DNA from: CAVZMI01 sp050011775
GTDB lineage: Bacteria > Bacteroidota > Ignavibacteria > UBA10030 > CAVZMI01
DNA length: 64,000 bases
Direction of reading: 5' to 3'
Assembly: GCA_050011775.1 (NCBI GenBank)
Contig: JBEKIL010000008.1
Coordinates: forward strand, 1 to 64,000
Shown: one piece after another, positions 36,290 to 46,230 of the stretch
Layout: the number at the start of each line of letters is the position of its first letter
Position numbering within the stretch: the first letter of the stretch is position 1
Translations under genes and position numbers: made by a program
The notes under the pieces: model-generated
What the model saw: only the letters and a program-made list of their open reading frames with translations
Databases searched by the model: none
What the model was told of the DNA's origin: nothing

Positions 36290-37435
36290 ATGAAATCTAG
36301 GACACTGCCGGTGTTTCTCGCTTTTCTCGTCATGGGATTCGGCGATGCTGTCGGTCCCTTTGTCGGCTTAGCAAAGAATAATTTTCACCTCACGAACATC
36401 GAAGCCCAGTTCATTGCATTCATGGGGTTCATTATGTTTGGCATTCTCTCTGTACCGATGGGTCTGGTGCAGGATAAGAAGGGGAAGAAGTTCATTCTTC
36501 TATCCGGTTTAACCGTTGCGTTGCTCGGACTTCTCATCCCGATTTTTGGACTTTCGTCATATGCGCTGTTTCTTCTGACGGTACTCCTGTTAGGTGCCGG
36601 CGCTACAATACTCCAGGTTGCCGGAAATCCGATTATGCGCGATGTCTCGCCACCGGGAAAATATTCACGCAATCTGTCGCTCGGGCAATTTATCAAAGCC
36701 ATCGGTTCACTCTCGGGGCCGGTTATTCCGGCGCTGGCGGCAGCATGGTTCGCAAGCAGTTGGGAAATCCTTTTTCCGATTTACAGCATAGCAATTTTTA
36801 TTACAATTCTTTTTGTGTCGACCATGAAAGTGGAGGAACAGAAGAAGGAGAATGCGCCTCCAGCCAGCTTTTCATCCTGTTTTGCGCTTTTAAAAAATAA
36901 ATTCGTTCTTATGATGGTCATAGCAATTTTTGTCTATGTCGGAGCAGAAGTGTGCATGAGTGCTGGTATCCCGCTCTATCTGGAAAAAACATTCGGAGTC
37001 GATATCTCGACACTCGGTATTCTCGGGACAGGGCTCTTTTTCTTGGCTTTGATGACCGGAAGATTTCTCGGATCCATCATATTGGACAAACTCTCACCAC
37101 AACGATTCTTTATCATTACATCGCTTCTATCGGTCATCGGTATCCTCGGTCTCTTCACCGGTATTCAAAGCATCGCTGTTATCAGTATGTTTGTCATCGG
37201 GCTCGGTTTTGCAAATATCTTCCCGCTGGTATTTTCAATTACAGTTGATGCAATGCCGGAACGCACCAATGAATTATCAGGACTGATGGTCACCGCGATT
37301 GTTGGTGGTGCCATACTTCCTCTTCTGATGGGAGCGGTCGCTGATGCGGTTAATGTCGTTGCGGGATTTATTGTACCGTTGTCTGCTCTCGTCTATATTA
37401 CCATTGTATCGTTGAGATCACCCAGGCGGGCATAA
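36290..37435 (+). CDS. MFS sugar transporter (FucP/GluP-like)
   Basis: 381 residues, about 12 membrane segments, no signal peptide. LVMGFGDAVGPFVGLAKNNF begins TM1, and the region between TM2 and TM3 carries VQDKKGKKFILLSG, the MFS loop motif. GGAGG is four bases from the start. It is followed after 14 bases by a ROK kinase and then a GH92 mannosidase, so it probably imports mannose or a related monosaccharide for phosphorylation. Confidence 0.88.
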   Translation: MKSRTLPVFLAFLVMGFGDAVGPFVGLAKNNFHLTNIEAQFIAFMGFIMFGILSVPMGLVQDKKGKKFILLSGLTVALLGLLIPIFGLSSYALFLLTVLLLGAGATILQVAGNPIMRDVSPPGKYSRNLSLGQFIKAIGSLSGPVIPALAAAWFASSWEILFPIYSIAIFITILFVSTMKVEEQKKENAPPASFSSCFALLKNKFVLMMVIAIFVYVGAEVCMSAGIPLYLEKTFGVDISTLGILGTGLFFLALMTGRFLGSIILDKLSPQRFFIITSLLSVIGILGLFTGIQSIAVISMFVIGLGFANIFPLVFSITVDAMPERTNELSGLMVTAIVGGAILPLLMGAVADAVNVVAGFIVPLSALVYITIVSLRSPRRA

Positions 37436-37449
37436 TTTAAGGAACGTTC

Positions 37450-38562
37450 ATGAGACAGTACGAAAGTGATGAACGTATTGTGATGACGCTGGATGCAGGA
37501 GGAACAAATTTTGTATTCTCTGCGATCCAGTCTAATAAAGAAATAGTTACACCGATTACCTTTCCTTCCAATGCCGATAATCTTGAGCTGTGTCTTAAAA
37601 CCATCACGCATGGTTTCACACAGGTGCGGGATATTCTCAAGGAAGATCCTGTCGCGATCAGTTTCGCATTTCCCGGCCCGGCAGATTATCCAAGAGGGAT
37701 CATTGGTGATCTCGGCAATCTCCCGGCATTCCGGGGGGGAGTTGCGTTGGGATCTTTCCTAGAAGAGAAATTTTCTCTGCCGGTTTTTATTAATAATGAT
37801 GGTAACCTGTTTGTATTTGGTGAGGCGATTGCCGGCCTTCTACCGGAAGTGAATCGATTACTTGAAAATGCTGGAAGCTCAAAGCGTTTTTGGAATCTCT
37901 TTGGTATAACACTAGGTACCGGTTTCGGAGGAGGAATTGTAATTGATGGAAATCTGGTCGTCGGTGATAATTCGGCGGCGGGCGAAATCTGGCTCATGCG
38001 CAATAAATTTGAGAAGAATCTCAATGCCGAGGAGGGTGCCTCCATCCGCGGTGTGAAAAGGTTCTATGCATTGGCTGTGGGTGTCCCCGAGGAATCGGTA
38101 CCTGAACCGAAACAACTTTTTCGAATAGCGAGAGGGGAAGCGGAAGGGAATATGGCAGCTGCAAGGGAAGCATTCCACATGATGGGCGAAGTAGTTGGCG
38201 ATGCCCTTGCCAACGCTATCACTCTGGTCGATGGGATTATTGTCATCGGAGGAGGACTTGCCGGTGCTGCCGAACTTTTTATGCCAAAAGTTGTTGCAGA
38301 GCTCAACAGCCGCTTTGACCAGGTGAATGGAGGGAGCGTCCGACGACTTGAAACACAGGCATTCAATCTTAACAACCCGGAAGAACTTAACGCGTTTATC
38401 CGTGTTGACGAGCGGACTATTAGAGTTCCCGGAACGGTGAAAACCATCGCGTATGATCCGCTGCAAAGAATCGGAGTCGGGACAACACGTCTTGGCACGA
38501 GTATAGCCGTTTCTATTGGTGCCTACGCTTATGCATTACGTTATCTGGACAATGAAGAATAG
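37450..38562 (+). CDS. ROK-family sugar kinase, atypical (no zinc motif)
   Basis: 370 residues. N-terminal phosphate loop LDAGGTNFVFSAI, a GITLGTGFGGGIVIDG strand-loop and a C-terminal nucleotide-binding loop VIGGGLAGAAELF are typical of ROK glucokinases/mannokinases. The usual zinc-binding GH...CxCGxxGCxE region is replaced by SAAGEIWLMRNKFEKNLNAEEG with no Cys, and it is longer than the ~300-residue norm. It probably makes mannose- or glucose-6-phosphate from sugar imported by the adjacent transporter. AAGGAA precedes the start. Confidence 0.88.
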   Translation: MRQYESDERIVMTLDAGGTNFVFSAIQSNKEIVTPITFPSNADNLELCLKTITHGFTQVRDILKEDPVAISFAFPGPADYPRGIIGDLGNLPAFRGGVALGSFLEEKFSLPVFINNDGNLFVFGEAIAGLLPEVNRLLENAGSSKRFWNLFGITLGTGFGGGIVIDGNLVVGDNSAAGEIWLMRNKFEKNLNAEEGASIRGVKRFYALAVGVPEESVPEPKQLFRIARGEAEGNMAAAREAFHMMGEVVGDALANAITLVDGIIVIGGGLAGAAELFMPKVVAELNSRFDQVNGGSVRRLETQAFNLNNPEELNAFIRVDERTIRVPGTVKTIAYDPLQRIGVGTTRLGTSIAVSIGAYAYALRYLDNEE

Positions 38563-38848
38563 TCATGGGAACAGATATACTGACGAGCGAAATAGATATA
38601 ACTTTCTGCAAATCCGGCTATTTTGAGGGGAAATGTGACTTTTTCGGTTCCGTGGAAATTTCCAAATCTTTACCGGGATTCTCGATGATACGAGGTATGT
38701 AGTTGATTGAGATTGAAACAGTTAGTAAATTCAAGATAAGCGTGAAAAACAGGCATTTAACATCTGCCCACTCTGCACCTGGATCAACTGGAAATTGAAG
38801 GAAGCGGTCTTCATTACAGTGATTGTTTTTATGATAAGGAAGTACACG

Positions 38849-41146
38849 ATGAACACATTATTCAAAAAAATAGGTTTTCTTGTATTGATGATGGGTGTAC
38901 TAGGATTAGTATCGCAGTGTGTTCTCGGTGTTTCGTATAGCCAGCGGCTTGGGAGTGAAGATCCGGTTACTTACGTCGATCCGATGATAGGGACTTCTGT
39001 TCAGGGTCATACGTACCCCGGGGCAACAGTCCCATTCGGAATGGTACAGTTGAGTCCTGATAACGGTCGAAGTGGCCCGGATTGGTGTTCTGGATATTAT
39101 TATCGTGATTCGGTGATTGCTGGGTTCAGTCATACGCATTTGAGCGGGACAAATTTTGGCGAGCTCTATGATATTCTTTTTATGCCGTCGGTCGGTGTTG
39201 TTTCATTTGACGCGGATGTCATTGATTTTCCAAGACGGGATCTTCGCTCGCATTTCTCTCATCAAAATGAAGAAGCGTCGCCGGGATATTATCGGGTTCT
39301 CTTGACCGATTATAATGTTAATGTGGAATTAACCGCTACACAACGGTGCGGAGTTCATCGCTATACATTCCCTCGCAGCGATAATTCCGTGGTGTTAATA
39401 GATCTTGGATTTTCGATCAATAGTGATCAACCGACTGAAACACGAATGAATGTAGATAATGACAGCGTAGTCAGCGGATACAGATTCTCGACTGGATATG
39501 CGAACGATCAAAAAGTTTTTTTTGTCGCAAAATTTTCGAAACCGTTTAAGAAATTTGCACTAGGTGTCGGACGTACACTCGGCATCGGGAACCGCTCGCT
39601 GACAGGTCGGAATGTAAAGGGTGTATTCAAGTACAGCACATCACCGGGTGATCCGCTTATAATCAAAGTTGGGCTTTCCTTTGTCAGTAATGAAGGAGCA
39701 TTGAAAAATCTGGATAGAGAAGTCCCTAAATGGGATTTCGACGCAATCCGGGAAGCAGCAAAGGTAAGGTGGTCGAAAGAGCTTAGTAAAATAAAAATCG
39801 AAACACTGGATCTCGTAGCAAAGCGTATCTTCTATACAGCACTTTATCATACAATGCTTGCGCCGGTCATCGATTCTGATATCGATGGGAATTATCGTGG
39901 AGCAGATGGTACTATCCATATCGCACGGGAATACACACACTACTCGACCTTTTCGCTCTGGGATACATACCGCGCAGAACATCCTCTTTTGACGATACTG
40001 CAAAAAGACAAGGTTGGCGATATGATCCAGTCGCTTCTCGCCTTCTGTCGAGAAGCAGGTACATTACCTTCATGGCCTTTGTTCGGGAATGAAATACACG
40101 GAGCAAGTGAAAATTACACGGCTCCTGTCATTGCGGATGCGTATCTCAAAGGCATCCGTTCATTCAATATTGAGGAAGCGTACGCGATGTTGAAACAAAA
40201 AGCGACACGATCCGAGTCCGATCTGGATCTATATATCAAAAATGGTTTCATACCGGCCGATAAAGAAATCGAGTCGGTATCTAAAACATTAGATTTTGCC
40301 TTCGATGACTGGTGCATAGCACAGTTGGCAAAAGTTCTAGGGAACGTAGATGATTATTCGGAATTTCTCAAGCGGGCCGGGTATTACAAGAATATTTATG
40401 ATCGTGGATCTGGGTTTATGCGGCCAAAGCTTTCCGACGGTTCGTGGAAAGATCCATTTGACCCACGATTCTCTGCCAGTCGTAATGACGATTATACGTC
40501 CGCCACGGCATGGCAATACACGTGGTTTGTCCCGCATGATATTCGTGGGTTGATAGGATTAATGGGTGGTCAGGAACGGTTCGTTGAAAAACTCGATGAG
40601 CTGTTCGACCAAGAACCAACAATTACAGGCGATAATCCATCGCCTGAAATTACCGGTTTGCTCGGTTTGTATGCACACGGAACCGCGCCGTGTCACCATA
40701 TTGCATATCTGTACGATTATGCCGGCATGCCGTGGAAAACGCAATCGCGCATTCGCAATATTCTCGATAGTCTGTATCAGGATACACCTGAAGGATTATG
40801 TGGAAATGATGACTGCGGACAACTCTCCGCATGGTATGTCTTCAGTGCGATCGGCTTCTATCCGGTGAATCCTGTAGAAGGCGCTTATATCATAGGGAGT
40901 CCGTATTTTGAGAATGTACTGATCGAAACAGGAGGAGGGAAACCTTTTACAGTAACAGCCAAGAATGTATCGAACACAAGCAAATACATACAGTCGGCAA
41001 CTTTAAACGGCAATCAACTCAACCGGCTGTATGTTACTCATAACGAAATTCTCCAGGGTGCAACAGTGGTGTTCGAAATGGGTGAAGATCCCAATATGAC
41101 ATGGGGAGTGAGTGAGGTGGCAATTCCTCCACCGGAAATGAGATAA
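38849..41146 (+). CDS. GH92 alpha-mannosidase, secreted
   Basis: About 766 residues from ATG 38849 (AAGGAA upstream; two earlier in-frame ATGs lack a signal). Signal peptide MNTLFKKIGFLVLMMGVLGL...VLG. N-terminal GH92 domain: YVDPMIGTSVQGHTYPGATV and PFGMVQLSPDNG; GFSHTHLSGTNFGE. C-terminal (alpha/alpha)6 domain: FSLWDTYRAEHPL, WPLFGNEIHGASENYTAPVI, DDWCIAQLAKVLG, and GLCGNDDCGQLSAWYVFSAI then GFYPVNP. The family are calcium-dependent exo-alpha-mannosidases acting on mannans or N-glycans in periplasm or outside. It follows a sugar importer and a ROK kinase. Confidence 0.94.
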   Translation: MNTLFKKIGFLVLMMGVLGLVSQCVLGVSYSQRLGSEDPVTYVDPMIGTSVQGHTYPGATVPFGMVQLSPDNGRSGPDWCSGYYYRDSVIAGFSHTHLSGTNFGELYDILFMPSVGVVSFDADVIDFPRRDLRSHFSHQNEEASPGYYRVLLTDYNVNVELTATQRCGVHRYTFPRSDNSVVLIDLGFSINSDQPTETRMNVDNDSVVSGYRFSTGYANDQKVFFVAKFSKPFKKFALGVGRTLGIGNRSLTGRNVKGVFKYSTSPGDPLIIKVGLSFVSNEGALKNLDREVPKWDFDAIREAAKVRWSKELSKIKIETLDLVAKRIFYTALYHTMLAPVIDSDIDGNYRGADGTIHIAREYTHYSTFSLWDTYRAEHPLLTILQKDKVGDMIQSLLAFCREAGTLPSWPLFGNEIHGASENYTAPVIADAYLKGIRSFNIEEAYAMLKQKATRSESDLDLYIKNGFIPADKEIESVSKTLDFAFDDWCIAQLAKVLGNVDDYSEFLKRAGYYKNIYDRGSGFMRPKLSDGSWKDPFDPRFSASRNDDYTSATAWQYTWFVPHDIRGLIGLMGGQERFVEKLDELFDQEPTITGDNPSPEITGLLGLYAHGTAPCHHIAYLYDYAGMPWKTQSRIRNILDSLYQDTPEGLCGNDDCGQLSAWYVFSAIGFYPVNPVEGAYIIGSPYFENVLIETGGGKPFTVTAKNVSNTSKYIQSATLNGNQLNRLYVTHNEILQGATVVFEMGEDPNMTWGVSEVAIPPPEMR

Positions 41147-41288
41147 GATTATCGTTGTTCAACATAGCTTCTGAGCACGTTTCCTCTATACAGTGGCCTG
41201 GAGGTTTTTTCTTTCTTTTGAAATAAGAGGATATAATCATCCCAGATGTACAAAATCATCGATATTCACAGAGTATTAAGAGGGAAAA

Positions 41289-41813
41289 ATGTTCTGGCTT
41301 AAAATCATCAGGGATTTCATAAAAATCCTTCGCGCAGGGCAAACACCAAACCAGATTGCAGGCGGGTTTGCTCTCGGTGCAATTATCGGATTATCTCCTT
41401 CATTCACGCTCCAGGGGATTCTTATCTGGCTGATTATCCTTGTCCTTGATGTGAATCTATCCTCGGCACTTTTTTCATTCACTCTCTTTTCTCTATTTGC
41501 ATATCTGCTCGATCCGCTGTTCCACCGATTGGGATATGCGCTGCTAGTAAACATTGATGCACTTAAAGGAATGTGGACGACTCTATATAATGTACCCATT
41601 GCCCCGCTTACCCGTTTCTATAATACTGTCGTCCTCGGAAGTTTTGTCAGCGCTCTCATCCTTTTTTTCCCGATTCATATGGGAATGAAGCGTTTTGTTG
41701 TAGCGTATAGGAGTCATGTGGGATCCAAAGTTGAGAAATGGAAAATATACCAGACAATTAATCGAAGCGTTTTGGTTCGCTGGTACACTAAAATTAGAGA
41801 TTTAGGACCTTAA
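41289..41813 (+). CDS. DUF2062 membrane protein (TIGR03546-like)
   Basis: 174 residues with three to four membrane helices. KILRAGQTPNQIAGGFALGA then IIGLSPSFTLQGILIWLIIL is the DUF2062 signature. FPIHMGMKRFVVAYR lies near the last helix. AGGGAAAA precedes the ATG. It is followed two bases after its stop by the next gene; these two families (TIGR03546 and TIGR03545) are usually paired. Function unknown; an envelope role is inferred. Confidence 0.85.
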   Translation: MFWLKIIRDFIKILRAGQTPNQIAGGFALGAIIGLSPSFTLQGILIWLIILVLDVNLSSALFSFTLFSLFAYLLDPLFHRLGYALLVNIDALKGMWTTLYNVPIAPLTRFYNTVVLGSFVSALILFFPIHMGMKRFVVAYRSHVGSKVEKWKIYQTINRSVLVRWYTKIRDLGP

Positions 41814-41815
41814 CC

Positions 41816-43687
41816 GTGAGAAAAAAATTCGTCTATTTCATCCTGGTTCCGGTACTTCTCCTGGGCATCATTGTCTATTTGTTTGTCGATCGCTGGATCG
41901 AATCGGGATTGGAATCGGCTGGAGAGGCGATTGTCGGCGCAAAGGTTGAAATCGACGGCTTCCGTGTGTCGCTATTCCCGCTTGCATTCGAATTCAACCG
42001 GCTTCAAGTAGCCAATTCACACGACCCGTGGAAGAATATTTTTGAAACGGGGAAGGTTCGCGCGGCTCTGGATATGGGACAACTCCTCCGGAATAAATAC
42101 ATCATTGAAACCATGGAGGTGAACAATCTTATCATCGGTACAAAGCGGACCACCGACGGGTCGATACCAAAACCTCCGTCACCGCCACCGTCGTCTCCTT
42201 CATTAACAAATCAGGTATCCTCAGTTCTGACAAGAGAGATATCGCAAGCTCCGGTATTCGATCTGTCAAAATTAAAAAAGGAATTGAAGATCGATAGTCT
42301 CCTTGATGTTCATTCGTTCCGATCAATACAGCATATCGATACGCTAAAAAAACAGGTTGAAACAGCGGGCAAACAATGGGAAGCTACACTGGCCGACGTT
42401 GAAAAATCAAAGCAAAAGATTTCTGAAATCGAAGCGAACATCAAGGCAATTAATATTAACGAACTGAAAACAATCGAAAGTATCGCCACGGCGATTGCGA
42501 ATGTCAATTCGTCTTACAAAAACGTTAATGATCTGAACGAGGTTTTTACTACACAGCGGACAGCCATCACTAATGAAATTACTTCATTAACTAATTCGGT
42601 AGGGATGATTGACGATCTGGCAAAAGCGGATTATGAACGGGTGAAAAGATTGGCCAAACTTCCGGATTTCAGCATGCAAGGGATAGCGAAACTCCTGCTA
42701 GGGGAAAAAATTCTATCCGATGCAAATTATTATCTGTCATGGGTGGACTTGATTAAGTCGAAAATGCCAAAGTCTTCTCCTGAAACAGAAAATGAAAGTC
42801 CGCCACGTATGAAAGGACAGAATATCCGGTTTGCCACAGATCGCAGTTATCCGAAATTCTGGATCAAAAAAATATTAATTTCCGGGGGAACCGATCAACA
42901 ACAGGATCCGGAATATTACTATGGCCATGGTGAAGTGAACAATATAACGACAGATCAACGGGTAGTCGGTGCACCGTTGACTATCGCACTTGAAGCAAAC
43001 AGAGGAGGGCACACATCTTTAATGTTTGATGCAATGTTGGATCGCCGATCGGAAATATCGCACGATCACTATTCAGCAGTTCTTTCCGGAGTTCCGGTAG
43101 GATCATTTACTATAGGGAGGTCCGACTTTCTCCCCTCAAAAATTGCCCGGGCGTCGGCAAAAATTGATGCCGAGGTCGATGTACCCGGAGATAATTTCGA
43201 TTCCCATGCGCGGATTGACTTCAGTGATGCGGCAATTACATTCGAACGTGCTCCACAAACCGATGTCGAACGAATCGTACGCGATGTTCTCGCTGCAATT
43301 CAGGGTTTTGAAGTCAAGGTGCGGCTATGGAAAACGGCAGATAATTTCGATGTCGCATTGTCCACCGATCTCGATGAACAATTAGCGGGACGGACTAAGA
43401 AAGTTATCGGAGATGAAATCGCACGGATCGAAAATGATATCCGGCAAAAGGTGAACGAGAAAATCAATGAGAAACGACAGGAGTTAGAAAAAGTATTCAA
43501 TCAGAAAAAAGGCGAGATTATGTCGCGTATAAATGGATATGAAAACATAGTTAATGAAAAACTCGCGTTAGTTGATTCAAAGAAAAAAGAACTGGAAGCA
43601 CGCATCGATCAAGAGAAGAAGAAACAATTAGATGCAGGAAAAGAAAAGATAGAAGGTGCGTTGAAAGGGTTATTTAAGAAAAGGTAA
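41816..43687 (+). CDS. TIGR03545-like membrane-anchored protein
   Basis: 623 residues starting at GTG 41816, coupled to the DUF2062 gene. N-terminal anchor (FVYFILVPVLLLGIIVYLFV) and AsmA-like early beta segments (ESAGEAIVGAKVEIDGF, LFPLAFEFNRLQVAN); central coiled coil (about 180-290, ISEIEANIKAININELK); beta-rich part (about 340-500); and a highly charged C-terminal coiled coil rich in Lys and Glu. The bulk is periplasmic. The layout recalls AsmA/TamB proteins that bridge the envelope. Partner of the preceding DUF2062 protein; function unknown. Confidence 0.82.
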   Translation: MRKKFVYFILVPVLLLGIIVYLFVDRWIESGLESAGEAIVGAKVEIDGFRVSLFPLAFEFNRLQVANSHDPWKNIFETGKVRAALDMGQLLRNKYIIETMEVNNLIIGTKRTTDGSIPKPPSPPPSSPSLTNQVSSVLTREISQAPVFDLSKLKKELKIDSLLDVHSFRSIQHIDTLKKQVETAGKQWEATLADVEKSKQKISEIEANIKAININELKTIESIATAIANVNSSYKNVNDLNEVFTTQRTAITNEITSLTNSVGMIDDLAKADYERVKRLAKLPDFSMQGIAKLLLGEKILSDANYYLSWVDLIKSKMPKSSPETENESPPRMKGQNIRFATDRSYPKFWIKKILISGGTDQQQDPEYYYGHGEVNNITTDQRVVGAPLTIALEANRGGHTSLMFDAMLDRRSEISHDHYSAVLSGVPVGSFTIGRSDFLPSKIARASAKIDAEVDVPGDNFDSHARIDFSDAAITFERAPQTDVERIVRDVLAAIQGFEVKVRLWKTADNFDVALSTDLDEQLAGRTKKVIGDEIARIENDIRQKVNEKINEKRQELEKVFNQKKGEIMSRINGYENIVNEKLALVDSKKKELEARIDQEKKKQLDAGKEKIEGALKGLFKKR

Positions 43688-43837
43688 TAATGCGCTTCAT
43701 TGAATATAAATGATCATTCTCTGTTCATTGTAATAACTCGAATCCACAAAACCCCGAATTACTTTTCTTCATACTTTCCCAGGCTACCTCTCAGAATTAA
43801 AGTGGGCGCTATGATAATGAAAAGGTATATGCAATCC

Positions 43838-45079
43838 CTAATCAAGAAGATGCACGAATAATCCATCCCGTAATTTCGGCTCGAACCATGTCGATTTTGG
43901 CGGCATGATTTTTCCTGCATCGGCGATTGAGATCAGCTCGTGAATCGATGTCGGATGCAGAGTGAATGCAATTGCCATTTCGCCCGAATCCACACGCCGC
44001 TCGAGCTCGCTTAGGCCCCGGATTCCCCCCACGAAATCAATCCGTTTGTCCGTCCTCGGATCTTTGATGCCGAGGATCGGATCAAGTAGATAATACTGCA
44101 GAACAGAGACGTCAAGCCGGAGGACCGAATCAGGATTATTGCTGATTGATGGAGATGCGCTCAATGTGTACCATTTCTTTTCTAAATACACGCCGATATC
44201 GCCTTTCTTTCCGGGATGCACCTGTTCGGATGCGGGTTGAACCGTAAAGTGTTCTTTGCATCGTGTGAAAAATTGATCCGATGTAAGTCCGTTGAGGTCT
44301 TTTACCAGCCGATTATAATCCATAATCCTTAACTGACTCGCAGGGAATGCCACCGCCAGGAAAAAATTATATTCCTCATCGCCGTGGTGATGTGGATTTG
44401 CGGCTTTCCGTTCGCGTCCGACAGTTGATGCCGCCGCTGAGCGGTGGTGCCCATCGGCAATATAGAGATGAGGAGCTGCTGCAAAACGATTAGTAAGTGC
44501 AGTGATATCCTTCTGATCATCGATCACCCACGATTGATGACGGATGCCATCGACGGCGGCGTGATCGTTGACGGGGGGATGTGTAACGGTTCTTGCCACG
44601 ATCTCGTTAATCGGTGTGTCATCCGGATAGATGAGGAAAATGGGTCCGCTGTGTGAATTCGTCACGCGCACATGATTACAGCGGTCTTCTTCCTTGTCCT
44701 TCCGTGTTAGCTCGTGTTTCTTGATCGTGCCGTTCCAGTATTCCTCGACCGATGCGCATCCGACAATTCCATACTGGGTGCGGCCGTTCATTGTCTGGGC
44801 ATAGACGTACAGACATGGAGCGGTATCGGGGATAAGGATACCATCATGAATAAGTTTTTGAAGATTCTCTTTTCCTTTTTCGTAAACACGCGGATCGTGT
44901 AGATTAATTGAAGGATCGAGATCGACTTCGGGTTTTCCGACATGTAAAAACGAGTACGGATGCCCTTTCACTTCTTCACGGGCCTCATCGGAGTCAAGAA
45001 CATCATAGGGTCTTGCCGCGACCTCGGCGGCGAATTCAGGTCTTGGTCGATATGCGATGAATGGTCGCAGTGTGGCCAT
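43838..45079 (-). CDS. DUF1015 family protein
   Basis: 413 residues: LRPFIAYRPRPEFAAEVAAR then PYDVLDSDEAR at the start, YADG-type loop LYIADGHHRSAAA in the middle, and HPTSIHELISIADAGKIMPP then KSTWFEPKL at the end. These are the DUF1015 hallmarks (ADGHHR; MPPKST.F.PK). The family is uncharacterised. It lies 18 bases behind serA and close to serC, a common arrangement, which suggests a link to serine biosynthesis or regulation. Confidence 0.93.
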   Translation of the reverse strand: MATLRPFIAYRPRPEFAAEVAARPYDVLDSDEAREEVKGHPYSFLHVGKPEVDLDPSINLHDPRVYEKGKENLQKLIHDGILIPDTAPCLYVYAQTMNGRTQYGIVGCASVEEYWNGTIKKHELTRKDKEEDRCNHVRVTNSHSGPIFLIYPDDTPINEIVARTVTHPPVNDHAAVDGIRHQSWVIDDQKDITALTNRFAAAPHLYIADGHHRSAAASTVGRERKAANPHHHGDEEYNFFLAVAFPASQLRIMDYNRLVKDLNGLTSDQFFTRCKEHFTVQPASEQVHPGKKGDIGVYLEKKWYTLSASPSISNNPDSVLRLDVSVLQYYLLDPILGIKDPRTDKRIDFVGGIRGLSELERRVDSGEMAIAFTLHPTSIHELISIADAGKIMPPKSTWFEPKLRDGLFVHLLD

Positions 45080-45097
45080 GAAGGTCTCAAATATGGG

Positions 45098-46015
45098 CTA
45101 TACTTTTTCCGGTGTAAGTGTTTTTATAACTTTGAGCGCGATCTCTGTCCCGATGCGATCCTGTGCCTCGATTGTCTGACCGCCAATATGAGGTGAGACA
45201 CTGACGCGCGGATGATTGATCAGCGCATGTTGGGCTTCGGTCGGTGGTTCATTGATGAAGACATCGAGTGCAGCACCGGCAACTTTTCCGCTATTGAGTG
45301 CGTCGAGTAGAGCCGCCTCATCAACGACGCCGCCACGGGCGCAATTTATCAGGATCACTCCCTTTTTCATCTGGTCGAATTCCGCTTTTCCTATTGCCGG
45401 TCCATGCTGTTTATCGTATGGGAGATGGAGCGTGATGAAGTCGGAATTTTTCAACAGCCGCTCTTTTGTAGTGATCTCGACGAAGAAATCCATCGCCGTG
45501 AATGGTGGATCATAGGCGAGAACCTGCATTCCCATACCGAGAGCACGCCGGGCAACTTCTTTTCCGATATTGCCGAGTCCAAGAATTCCGAGTGTTTTTT
45601 TGTATAACTCGATACCGTTCGAGTATTCCTTCTTGGGCCATTTCCCCTGACGCATGTCCATTGTACTGACATGGAGAAAACGGCTGATTGCCAGCATATG
45701 GCCGATAGCAAGCTCCGCAACCGAGACCGCCGAAGCACCCGGGGTATTCAGCACGGGAATTCCTCGTTGTTCTGCGGTCTTCACATCGATATTATCTACG
45801 CCGACACCGCCACGTGCGATTACTTTTAGATTCTTGCCTGCCTCGATGACTTCCTTCGTAACCTTTGTTGCCGAGCGAACAATAATACAATCATACACTC
45901 CTATCTGAGCGACGAGTTCTTCCGGTGTGAGTTTTTTCTGAACGACTTCATAGCCCGCATCAGTAAGGATTTTCGCCCCTTCAGGTGATATGCCGTCGGT
46001 GATGAGGATTTTCAT
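45098..46015 (-). CDS. serA: D-3-phosphoglycerate dehydrogenase, short form
   Basis: 305 residues, catalytic core only, with no C-terminal ACT or ASB domain, so feedback by serine through ACT is unlikely. NAD site LGILGLGNIGKEVARRALGM; catalytic Arg in LINCARGGVVDE, Glu in FINEPP, and His in SPHIGGQT. First step of serine synthesis: 3-phosphoglycerate to 3-phosphohydroxypyruvate. Divergent from serC (46231), sharing the 215-bp intergenic region 46016-46230, which should contain both promoters, although no consensus pair is obvious to me. Confidence 0.93.
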   Translation of the reverse strand: MKILITDGISPEGAKILTDAGYEVVQKKLTPEELVAQIGVYDCIIVRSATKVTKEVIEAGKNLKVIARGGVGVDNIDVKTAEQRGIPVLNTPGASAVSVAELAIGHMLAISRFLHVSTMDMRQGKWPKKEYSNGIELYKKTLGILGLGNIGKEVARRALGMGMQVLAYDPPFTAMDFFVEITTKERLLKNSDFITLHLPYDKQHGPAIGKAEFDQMKKGVILINCARGGVVDEAALLDALNSGKVAGAALDVFINEPPTEAQHALINHPRVSVSPHIGGQTIEAQDRIGTEIALKVIKTLTPEKV

Positions 46016-46230
46016 AGTTTACCTCAAGGAAAATAAGAGTTGAATAATTAGTCTGAATGAACTATATAATTAATAAAATATGAAAAATTTCTGTGATGAG
46101 CAACTGATTTCACATCAATATTTGTCCGGGATAGCAGGGGGAGAGTAGCTTTTTTCAAAAAAAAGGAGTATTATTAATTAACTGTAACACTTTTTAAGTC
46201 CCGGCCCCTTATCACTCAGGAGTAAATTTT

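Noticed and set aside
41157..41218. Terminator after the GH92 gene (CCTC...GAGGTTTTTTC)
   Set aside because: The stem is only about four base pairs; too weak to call.
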